The translations under genes were made by a program, and so were the position numbers. The notes under the pieces were generated by a model. The model made no database searches. It was given only the letters and a program-made list of their open reading frames with translations, and had not been told where the DNA came from. From DASUPK01 sp036377415 (GTDB lineage Bacteria > Actinomycetota > Thermoleophilia > Solirubrobacterales > 70-9): 8,813 nt of DNA. This document shows positions 1-5,753 of this stretch, one piece after another (position 1 is the first letter of the stretch; each line of letters opens with the position of its first letter). Where the stretch lies: NCBI GenBank assembly GCA_036377415.1, contig DASUYK010000087.1, forward strand, positions 1 through 8,813. Direction: 5' to 3'.

Positions 1-515
1 ATCGCGCCCGCCGGGATCGCCAGGACCAGCGCCGCCGCAACCAGCCAGGGAATGATCCGGCGTCGGGCCTCGCCGATGAAGGCGGCCGCCACCAGCGCCG
101 CGCCGATGGCGATCACGACCGCGGCGATGACCGTGCCATGATCGGTCGCCGCCGCCCATGCGCTCACGGCGGCGAGGAAGGCCGCCACGCCGAGCGCGAG
201 CGCGACCAGGATGCAGACCAGCACGACCTTGCCGAGACGCGCCCAGACGCTCTCCGGCACCGGCTTCCCGGTTCCGTCGTCCTCCGGCAGGGCAACGGCC
301 AGGACCAGGTAGGCGAGCAGCCCCGCCCCGCCGAAGAAGCTGGTGATGACGAAGGCGAGCCTGACCAGGATCGGGTCGAACCCGATATGTGCCGCGAGGC
401 CGCCCGCGACGCCCCAGACCTTGCGGTCGCTGCGCGAGCGCAGCAGCGGACGCCGGGGGCCGACCTCGCTCTCGTTCTTCTTCTTGCTCTTGCTGTTCTT
501 CCGTTGATTTGCCAT
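1..515 (-). CDS. PspC-domain membrane protein, 3' end cut by the window
   Basis: Read on the minus strand from ATG at 515-513, the frame stays open for 171 codons and runs off the window start, so the C-terminus is missing. The first 20 residues are basic and polar (MANQRKNSKSKKKN). Residues about 22-78 match the PspC domain: an RSRSDRKVWGVAGGLAAHIG segment, then FDPILVRLAFV, a Gly-rich hydrophobic helix (FFGGAGLLAYLVLAVALPED) and an acidic end. Further hydrophobic segments lie near residues 96-122, 128-148 and 155-170, so it is a polytopic inner-membrane protein. PspC proteins belong to envelope-stress systems of phage-shock type, and actinobacterial versions often carry extra membrane segments as here. 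The exact role is inferred from the domain only. No strong Shine-Dalgarno is seen (only AGG near -6). The gene diverges from the small Cys/His gene at 637. Confidence 0.87.
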   Translation of the reverse strand, partial: MANQRKNSKSKKKNESEVGPRRPLLRSRSDRKVWGVAGGLAAHIGFDPILVRLAFVITSFFGGAGLLAYLVLAVALPEDDGTGKPVPESVWARLGKVVLVCILVALALGVAAFLAAVSAWAAATDHGTVIAAVVIAIGAALVAAAFIGEARRRIIPWLVAAALVLAIPAGA

Positions 516-591
516 GACCTGACGATGACGGTCGGGAGCATTGCCGTCTATCGGGAATGACCCCTAATCTCCCCCATTCGGGCCCTGATCC

Positions 592-612
592 CGCGCCGGG
601 TCCGGGGGCGCG
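592..612. repeat. GC-rich inverted repeat between the divergent genes
   Basis: CGCGCC at 592-597 is the exact reverse complement of GGCGCG at 607-612, with a 9-base loop. It lies in the 121-bp gap between the divergent PspC gene and the small Cys/His gene. It could be a hairpin or an operator half-site pair. In DNA this GC-rich a 6-bp match is expected often by chance, so its function is uncertain. Confidence 0.2.
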
Positions 613-624
613 ATCGGCGGTCGG

Positions 625-630
625 TACGCT
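625..630 (+). promoter_or_regulatory. Candidate -10 element for the small Cys/His gene (leaderless)
   Basis: TACGCT fits the actinobacterial TANNNT -10 consensus. It ends 6 bases before the ATG at 637, where transcription would begin at the start codon itself. This agrees with the lack of any Shine-Dalgarno sequence ahead of that ATG. No clear -35 box is visible at the usual spacing, so the call rests on the hexamer and its position. Confidence 0.35.
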
Positions 631-636
631 CGAAAT

Positions 637-810
637 ATGGAGTCCCGGCGCATCGTGGGGAGCCACTTTCGCAAGGACGGCAAGCCGAAGACCGGCTACA
701 AGAGTGAGGCCGTCGCCCGCGCCGAGGCGGCGCGGCTCGGGATGACCTACTACCGCTGCGACTTCTGCGACCGTTTCCACCTGACGTCCGAGGGGAAGGG
801 ATCCACGTAG
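637..810 (+). CDS. Small Cys/His (zinc-knuckle-like) protein of unknown function, 57 aa
   Basis: Starts at ATG 637 and stops at TAG 808-810. It is the only possible start: the same frame has a TGA at 586-588 and no other start codon between. The N-terminal half is basic (RIVGSHFRKDGKPKTGYKSE), followed by an Ala/Arg helix (AVARAEAARLG). The protein ends in YYRCDFCDRFHLTS, where Cys41, Cys44 and His48 could form most of a metal site. The pattern of a basic start, an Ala-rich helix, then C-x2-C-x3-H-L-T resembles very short actinobacterial and phage proteins ending in a CxxCxxWHLT-like motif, which have no assigned function. A nucleic-acid-binding or zinc-binding role is only inference. It lies 46 bp upstream of cydA in the same direction and may share its transcript. 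Codon use and a preserved motif argue that it is a real gene. Confidence 0.72.
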   Translation: MESRRIVGSHFRKDGKPKTGYKSEAVARAEAARLGMTYYRCDFCDRFHLTSEGKGST

Positions 811-856
811 TTCACCCTTAGGCAGTCGACCAGGGGGTTTGCTTAGATCCGCCGCG

Positions 857-2242
857 ATGGAGGCAGTCCTCGCGCCGATCGCGGACTCGGGCTCCAACCT
901 TCTGGCCGCCCGCTACCAGATGGCCTTCACGCTGGGTTTCCACATCATCCTGGCGTGCTTCGGTGTCGCCTTCCCGGCGATCATGCTGATCGCGGAGTAT
1001 CGGGGCCGGAAGTACGGAGACGAGGACGCGCTCCGCCTCGCCCGCCGGTGGTCGAAGGCTGTCGCCGTCCTGTTCGCGGTCGGAGCGGTGAGCGGCACCG
1101 TCCTCTCGTTCGAGTTCGGTCTCCTTTGGCCGGGGATGATGGACCGGTTCGGGGACGCGTTCGGGATCGCCTTCGCGATCGAGGGGATCTTCTTCTTCCT
1201 CGAGGCGATCTTCATCGCGATCTACATCTACGGCTGGAAGCGGCTTCCCGGCTGGGCCCACTTCTGGAGCGGCGTCCCGATCGCGATCTCGGGGATCGGC
1301 GGGGCGCTCTCCGTGATCGCCGCGAACGCGTGGATGAACACCCCCGCCGGCTTCACCCTCGGGCCTGACGGGAGGGTCGACGACGTCGATACCGTCGACG
1401 TCCTCTTCAACACCTCGACGGCCCACGAGTTCGTCCACATGTGGGTCGCCGCCTATCTGGTGGCCGGGTTCCTGGTCGCCTCGATCTACGCGGTCAAGCT
1501 GCTTCGGGGAGATCGAAGCCACTACACGCGGCTCGGCTTCCTGATCCCGTTCACGGTCGCGGCGATCTTCGCCCCGGTGCAGGTGATCGTCGGCGACTTC
1601 GTCGCCCGCGACGTCTACGAGGACCAGCCGATCAAGTTCGCCGCGATGGAGTGCGTCTATGAGACCGGCCCCGACCAGGCCGAGCACCTCGGCGGGATCT
1701 GCACCGATGGGGAGGTGAAGGGTGCGATCTCGATCGACGGGCTCGATTCCCTGCTGGCCGGGTTCAGCACCGACACGGTGGTCGAGGGCCTGAACGACGT
1801 TCCGCCGGACCTCCAGCCGCCGACGCCGACGACGATCCACCTCGCTTTCGACGCGATGGTCGGGATCGGCACGATTCTGGCGCTGCTCGCCGTCTGGTTC
1901 GCGTTGTCCTGGTGGCGGCGCAGGGACATCCCGGCGACACCTTGGTTCCTGCGGATCGCCGCCGCATCCGGCGTCCTCGCCGTGATCGCGCTCGAGGCGG
2001 GCTGGGTCGTGACCGAGATCGGACGCCAGCCCTGGATCGTCCACGGCTACATGAAGGTCGAGGACGCGGTGACGAATGCCCAGGGGATCTGGTGGGCATT
2101 CGCACTGACGATGCTGATCTACGCGGGGCTCACGGCGGTTGCGATCTACGTCCTTCGCGGTCTTTCCCAGCGCCCGGACGAGGAGGCCCCGGGGGGCGAC
2201 ATCCCGTACGCGCCGCGTTCAAGAGAGGGGGCGGCCGAATGA
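857..2242 (+). CDS. cydA: Cytochrome bd quinol oxidase subunit I (CydA), short Q-loop type
   Basis: CydA oxidises quinol and carries hemes b558, b595 and d in the inner membrane. From ATG 857 it has 461 residues, shorter than the E. coli protein (522). Key residues are visible: His29 in RYQMAFTLGFH (a heme ligand in the family); Glu109 and Glu116 in AIEGIFFFLEA (the proton/heme region of helix III); His194 in HEFVH and Met334 in FDAMVGIGT (b558 ligands); the quinol-loop Lys260 and Glu265 in KFAAME; and the GRQPW motif at 389-393. The length and the 7-residue spacing of the two Glu fit the short Q-loop (CIO/Geobacillus-like) group. Cys266 and Cys282 lie in the Q-loop and may pair. An in-frame TTG at 839 could add six residues, but it sits only 1 base after the AGGGGG run and the extension looks unlike CydA. 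No good Shine-Dalgarno precedes ATG 857. The gene overlaps cydB by ATGA. Confidence 0.96.
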   Translation: MEAVLAPIADSGSNLLAARYQMAFTLGFHIILACFGVAFPAIMLIAEYRGRKYGDEDALRLARRWSKAVAVLFAVGAVSGTVLSFEFGLLWPGMMDRFGDAFGIAFAIEGIFFFLEAIFIAIYIYGWKRLPGWAHFWSGVPIAISGIGGALSVIAANAWMNTPAGFTLGPDGRVDDVDTVDVLFNTSTAHEFVHMWVAAYLVAGFLVASIYAVKLLRGDRSHYTRLGFLIPFTVAAIFAPVQVIVGDFVARDVYEDQPIKFAAMECVYETGPDQAEHLGGICTDGEVKGAISIDGLDSLLAGFSTDTVVEGLNDVPPDLQPPTPTTIHLAFDAMVGIGTILALLAVWFALSWWRRRDIPATPWFLRIAAASGVLAVIALEAGWVVTEIGRQPWIVHGYMKVEDAVTNAQGIWWAFALTMLIYAGLTAVAIYVLRGLSQRPDEEAPGGDIPYAPRSREGAAE

Positions 2243-3240
2243 GCAAGGCGGACGTCGTCGCGGCGATCCTCTGGATCGGGGTCACTCTCTACGCCGTCTT
2301 CGGCGGTGCCGACTTCGGCGGCGGGATGTGGGACCTGCTCGCCGGCCAGAGCGAGCGCGGCCAGCGGGCCAGGAGACTGATCGATCATTCGATCGCGCCC
2401 GTCTGGGAGGCGAACCACGTCTGGCTGATCTTCGTCCTCGTGGTCCTCTGGACCGCCTTCCCGACGGTGTTCTCCGCGGTGATGACCACGCTCTACATCC
2501 CGCTCGCCCTCGCGGCGCTCGGGATCGTCCTGCGCGGCGCCGGATTCGCCTTCCGGCACGCGCTCCCCGGCCCGGTTCGACGGCCGGCGACGCGGGTGTT
2601 CGGGATCTCCTCGGTGCTCACCCCGTTCTTCATGGGCACCGTGGTCGGCGCGGTCGCCTCCGGTGAGGTTCCATCCGACGGCGGCGGGGACCCAACCGGG
2701 AGCTGGACCGGCGTCCTGCCCTTGCTCACCGGGGTGATGTTCGTCGCCGTCGCCGCGTACATAGCAGCTGTTTTCCTGGTTCGCGATGCTGCCGCGGCGG
2801 GCGACGAGGACCTGCAGCGCTATTTCGTCGGCCGCTCCCTCGTGATGGCGGTGTTCGGCGGCGCCGCGGCGTTCGCCGGGATCTTCGCCCTCCACGAGCA
2901 CGCTCGCTACGTCTACGACGGCCTCACCTCCTGGCCGGGGATCGCGCTTGTGATCGGATCCGGGATCTGCGGGATCGCCGCCCTGGGCCTGCTCGTCACC
3001 AGGCGGTTCCTGAGCTGGGGGATGCGCCCGGCGGCGGTGGGCGCCGTGGTCACCGTGATCTGGGGCTACTTCGCCGCCACCTTTCCGTACATGCTCCCGA
3101 CCTCGGTGACGATCTCGGACGCCGCGGGGACGTCGGACACGCTCGTCGTGGTGATCGTCGTCTTCGTCGTCGCCGCCCTCACCGTTATCCCCTCGCTCGC
3201 TCTGCTCTACGTCCTCTCGCAGCGACAGGCCCTGGAGTAG
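2239..3240 (+). CDS. cydB: Cytochrome bd quinol oxidase subunit II (CydB)
   Basis: CydB is the partner membrane subunit of CydA. This one has 333 residues. The ATG at 2239-2241 overlaps the cydA stop (ATGA) and is preceded by a purine-rich AGAGAGGGGG, so the two are translationally coupled. The N-terminus AILWIGVTLYAVFGGADFGG with Asp25, followed by SIAPVWEANHVWLIFVLVVL at about residues 51-70, is the conserved first-helix and W-(E/D)-x-N-x-VWL pattern of CydB. Several hydrophobic helices follow through to the C-terminus, and FPYMLPTSVTI near residue 285 is also typical of the family. The reading frame is open further upstream (from 1912) inside cydA, but that part has no CydB character. No cydC or cydD ABC-transporter genes follow. 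The next gene, a metallopeptidase, begins 29 bp downstream. Confidence 0.96.
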   Translation: MSKADVVAAILWIGVTLYAVFGGADFGGGMWDLLAGQSERGQRARRLIDHSIAPVWEANHVWLIFVLVVLWTAFPTVFSAVMTTLYIPLALAALGIVLRGAGFAFRHALPGPVRRPATRVFGISSVLTPFFMGTVVGAVASGEVPSDGGGDPTGSWTGVLPLLTGVMFVAVAAYIAAVFLVRDAAAAGDEDLQRYFVGRSLVMAVFGGAAAFAGIFALHEHARYVYDGLTSWPGIALVIGSGICGIAALGLLVTRRFLSWGMRPAAVGAVVTVIWGYFAATFPYMLPTSVTISDAAGTSDTLVVVIVVFVVAALTVIPSLALLYVLSQRQALE

Positions 3241-3256
3241 CCCTCCCGCCCACGGG

Positions 3257-3262
3257 TAGGGT
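3257..3262 (+). promoter_or_regulatory. Candidate -10 element for the metallopeptidase gene (leaderless)
   Basis: TAGGGT matches the TANNNT pattern and ends 7 bases before the GTG at 3270, again placing the start of transcription at or near the start codon. No Shine-Dalgarno lies before that GTG. The element also sits in an imperfect hairpin (3241-3261, CCCT/AGGG and CCG/CGG arms) just after the cydB stop, which might instead be a weak terminator. No clear -35 box was seen. Confidence 0.35.
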
Positions 3263-3269
3263 TGGCCGT

Positions 3270-4184
3270 GTGAAATGGCGAAGGGCGAAGCGCGGCCCGG
3301 ACGTGATCGACCGCCGCTCCGCCGGCGGCGGGCGGGCCGGCGGGATGGGCGGATTTCCGATCCCGCTCCCGCGCGGGCGGATCGGAAGGGGAGGGATCGG
3401 CTCGGTGCTCGTCCTCGTCGTCGTCTACCTGCTCTTCATCCGCGGTGGTGGCACCGAGGGCTTCGACATCCCCGGTGGCACCGAGGCCTTCCCCCAGGTC
3501 CCGGCGACGGGCACGGGGGAGGGGAGCATTCCCCAGGGGCCTGACCCCGAGAGGAAGGAGCTCGACTTCGTCTCGTTCGTCTTCAACGACACCCAGGGAT
3601 TCTGGGGCGAGCAGTTCGGCGCCGCCGGCAAGCCCTACGAGAACGCGAAGCTGGTCGTCTACCGCTCCGCGACCGACACCGGCTGCGGCCCGGGCAACTC
3701 GGCGGTCGGGCCGTTCTACTGCCCGCTCGACAAGCGCGTCTACCTCGATCTCGGCTTTTTCGACCAGCTCAACAGCCGCTTTCAGGCTCCGGGCGACTTC
3801 GCCCAGGCCTACGTAATCGCGCACGAGGTCGGCCACCACGTCCAGCAGGAGCTCGGCATCGAGCGGGAGGTCCGCCGCCAGAGCCAGGAGAACGCGGACG
3901 ACGCGAACGAGCTGTCGGTCCGCCTCGAGCTGCAGGCCGATTGCATCGCCGGGGTCTGGGGACGCTCGACCTATGACCGGGGAATCCTCGAGAGCGGCGA
4001 CCTCCAGGAGGGCCTCGATGCCGCCTCGGCCGTGGGGGATGACCGGATCCAGTCGCAGGCCCAGGGGCGGATCGACCCCGAGAGCTTCACCCACGGGACC
4101 TCGGAGCAGCGGGCCGAGTGGCTGCAGGCGGGATTCGACTCCGGGGACCTCTCCTCCTGCGACACGTTCTCAGGAGACATCTAG
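3270..4184 (+). CDS. Membrane-anchored neutral zinc metallopeptidase (YpfJ/PF04228 family)
   Basis: A 304-residue protein starting at GTG 3270. The N-terminus MKWRRAKRGPDVIDRRS, a Gly-rich linker, and one membrane segment at about residues 42-57 (IGSVLVLVVVYLLF) are the usual head of this family. The catalytic domain would face outside the cytoplasm. It holds the zinc motif HEVGHH (His185, Glu186, His189), and Glu220 in LELQADCIAGVWG is the likely third ligand or downstream acidic motif. The GCGPGNSAVGPFYCPLDK segment contains Cys139 and Cys151. With Cys225 and Cys297 there are four cysteines, which could form disulfides outside the membrane. The C-terminal HGTSEQRAEWLQAGF stretch is also typical of the family. 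The substrate is unknown for most members. It follows cydB by 29 bp and could be cotranscribed, but it also has its own candidate -10. Confidence 0.93.
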   Translation: MKWRRAKRGPDVIDRRSAGGGRAGGMGGFPIPLPRGRIGRGGIGSVLVLVVVYLLFIRGGGTEGFDIPGGTEAFPQVPATGTGEGSIPQGPDPERKELDFVSFVFNDTQGFWGEQFGAAGKPYENAKLVVYRSATDTGCGPGNSAVGPFYCPLDKRVYLDLGFFDQLNSRFQAPGDFAQAYVIAHEVGHHVQQELGIEREVRRQSQENADDANELSVRLELQADCIAGVWGRSTYDRGILESGDLQEGLDAASAVGDDRIQSQAQGRIDPESFTHGTSEQRAEWLQAGFDSGDLSSCDTFSGDI

Positions 4185-4220
4185 AGATACCGCCGACCCC
4201 TCCCGCGTGGTACACCCAAC

Positions 4221-4265
4221 ATGAACGCCCTGGCTGCTTCGCTTCCGACGCCGCCGGGCGTGTAA
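4221..4265 (+). CDS. Possible 14-residue leader ORF ahead of the lyase gene
   Basis: ATG AAC GCC ... GTG TAA encodes MNALAASLPTPPGV and ends 7 bases before the lyase ribosome binding site. A TACACC hexamer (4211-4216), an imperfect -10, ends 4 bases before the ATG. The PTPPG end includes a Pro-Pro pair, which can slow ribosomes. No Shine-Dalgarno is seen. An ORF this short is easily found by chance, so this is a weak candidate for a leader peptide. Confidence 0.15.
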   Translation: MNALAASLPTPPGV

Positions 4266-4271
4266 ACGATC

Positions 4272-4278
4272 GAAGGAG
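4272..4278 (+). promoter_or_regulatory. Ribosome binding site of the PLP lyase gene
   Basis: GAAGGAG is a strong Shine-Dalgarno sequence 11 bases before ATG 4290. It supports that start over later in-frame codons, and it contrasts with the upstream genes, which lack such a sequence. Confidence 0.75.
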
Positions 4279-4289
4279 CGACGAGAAGC

Positions 4290-5717
4290 ATGAGCGACCT
4301 GTTCCAGAGCTATCCGTACGCCGAGCGCTTCGGGGTCAACCGCGAGCTTCCCGACGAGGGTCGCTCGCGCGAGGAGATCCTCAGCGAGCTGAGAACGATG
4401 GCCACGGAGGAGGACCGGGTCTGGGAGGACGGCCGCTGCTCGGGGACGATGTACTGCGGCGATCGCGATCATTACGCCTTCCTGAAGGAGGCGTTCGGCC
4501 TCTTCGCCCACCAGAACGCGCTCCAGCGGGACATGTGCCCGAGCGCCACCCGCTTCGAGGGCGAGATCATCGCGATGGCGCTCGACCTGATGCACGCCGA
4601 CGCCGTCGACGACGGGGAGCCGGCGGGGATGGTCACCTCGGGTGGCAGCGCCAGCATCGCCCAGGCGATGCTGGCCTATCGCGAGCGTGGCCGCGAGCAG
4701 CGGGGAATCACCGCGCCGAACGTCGTCAAGCCGGAGACCGGGCACCCGGCCTTCGACAAGGCCTGCCACCTCTTCGGGATCGAGCTTCGGCGGGTCCCGG
4801 TCGACCCGGGGAGCACCCTCGTGCGCCCGGCCGATGTCGCGGACGCGATCGACGAGCGGACCGTCGCGATCGTCGGATCGGCCGGCAACTACGGGTACGG
4901 GACGATCGACCCGATCGGAGAGCTCGCCGAGCTCGCCGCGGAGCGTGGCACGGGCATGCACGTCGACGGCTGCCTCGGCGGCTACATCCTTCCCTTCGGG
5001 GAGGAGCTCGGGCTCGGCATTCCCGAGTTCGACTTCAGGGTTCCCGGAGTGACGAGCATCTCCGCCGACACCCACAAGTACGGGTACGGGCTGAAGGGAA
5101 CCTCGACCCTCGTCTTCCGCGACCGGGCCCTGCGGAACGCGTGTTACTTCTTCATGCCCGAGTGGAGCGGCGGCAAGTACTTCTCTCCGGGTATGGAGGG
5201 GTCGCGCTCGGACGGCCTGCTCGCGGCGACCTGGGCGTCGATGGTCTCGCTTGGCCGCGAGGGCTACCGCCGCTACGCGAAGGAGATCTTCGAGACCTCC
5301 GCTCGGATGCAGGAGGCGGTCCGCGCCCATCCGGAGCTTCGGATCCTGGGCGAGCCGACCTTCCTCTTCGCCTTCACCTCGGACGAGTTCGACATCTACC
5401 ACGTGAACGACGAGATGAAGCGGCGGGGATGGCGCTTCAACGGTCTCCAGTACCCGAACGCCCTGCACATGGCGGTGACCCGACCACAGACGCAGCCGGG
5501 GGTGGTCGAGGCGTTCGCGGCGGACCTCGAGGCCGCGGTCGCCTACGCGCGGGAGCGCGGCGACCAACCGGCCGAGTCGGCGGCGCTCTACGGCGGTGTC
5601 CCCGGCGGGCTCAACGTCGAGGCCGAGGAGATGATCCGGACCGTGATGGCCCAGCTGATGGACGCGCAGCAGAGCGTGATGCAAGGGTCCTCCGATGACG
5701 CGAGGGTGCGCCCCTAG
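4290..5717 (+). CDS. PLP-dependent lyase resembling sphingosine-1-phosphate lyase
   Basis: A 475-residue soluble, fold-type I PLP enzyme of the group II decarboxylase superfamily. The S1P-lyase signatures occur in order. CSGTMYCG and FAHQNALQRDMCPSATRFEG fall in the first quarter. VTSGGSAS (about 115-122) is the cofactor phosphate cup. ETGHPAFDKA has His152, which stacks on the PLP ring. HVDGCLGGYILPF has Asp226, which binds the pyridine nitrogen. FDFRVPGVTSISADTHKYG has Lys263, the Schiff-base lysine. FDIYHVNDEMKRRGW and LQYPNALHMAVTRPQ then follow. The C-terminal ALYGGVPGGLN...MIRTVMAQLMD tail also matches the family, so the enzyme is full length. There is no N-terminal membrane helix, as in bacterial S1P lyases. 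S1P lyase cleaves phosphorylated sphingoid bases into phosphoethanolamine and an aldehyde. Whether this host has such a substrate is unknown, and a simple amino-acid decarboxylase role cannot be excluded. A kinase gene follows 36 bp later. Confidence 0.9.
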   Translation: MSDLFQSYPYAERFGVNRELPDEGRSREEILSELRTMATEEDRVWEDGRCSGTMYCGDRDHYAFLKEAFGLFAHQNALQRDMCPSATRFEGEIIAMALDLMHADAVDDGEPAGMVTSGGSASIAQAMLAYRERGREQRGITAPNVVKPETGHPAFDKACHLFGIELRRVPVDPGSTLVRPADVADAIDERTVAIVGSAGNYGYGTIDPIGELAELAAERGTGMHVDGCLGGYILPFGEELGLGIPEFDFRVPGVTSISADTHKYGYGLKGTSTLVFRDRALRNACYFFMPEWSGGKYFSPGMEGSRSDGLLAATWASMVSLGREGYRRYAKEIFETSARMQEAVRAHPELRILGEPTFLFAFTSDEFDIYHVNDEMKRRGWRFNGLQYPNALHMAVTRPQTQPGVVEAFAADLEAAVAYARERGDQPAESAALYGGVPGGLNVEAEEMIRTVMAQLMDAQQSVMQGSSDDARVRP

Positions 5718-5736
5718 GCGCAACCCGCTTCATTCC

Positions 5737-5743
5737 GAGGAGG
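5737..5743 (+). promoter_or_regulatory. Ribosome binding site of the kinase gene
   Basis: GAGGAGG lies 10 bases before ATG 5754, within the 36-bp gap after the lyase stop. It is a near-perfect Shine-Dalgarno and sets the kinase start. I see no promoter or terminator in this gap, which supports lyase-kinase cotranscription. Confidence 0.8.
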
Positions 5744-5753
5744 AACCCGTTAG

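Noticed and set aside
138..560. Plus-strand open frame of 140 codons at the left edge
   Set aside because: It lies opposite the PspC-domain gene and has the charged, repetitive composition of an antisense frame.
557..745. Plus-strand open frame of 62 codons ahead of and overlapping the small Cys/His gene
   Set aside because: Pro/Arg-rich with no motif. The overlapping 637-810 frame has a conserved-looking C-x2-C-x3-H end.
839..856. TTG start giving CydA six extra residues
   Set aside because: It lies 1 base after the AGGGGG run, too close for a ribosome binding site, and ATG 857 gives a typical N-terminus. It cannot be fully excluded.
818..2044. Long minus-strand open frame of 408 codons opposite cydA
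   Set aside because: Its translation is rich in Arg, Asp and Glu with no domain, as expected for the antisense of a GC-rich gene. CydA on the other strand is unmistakable.
1912..2238. Upstream extension of the cydB frame inside cydA
   Set aside because: The extra 109 codons are Arg/Gly-rich without CydB similarity. The ATG at 2239 with AGGGGG upstream is the real start.
4170..5723. Minus-strand open frame of 517 codons opposite the lyase
   Set aside because: It mirrors the whole lyase gene, has a low-complexity composition and shows no recognisable motif. The lyase frame has all the family signatures.
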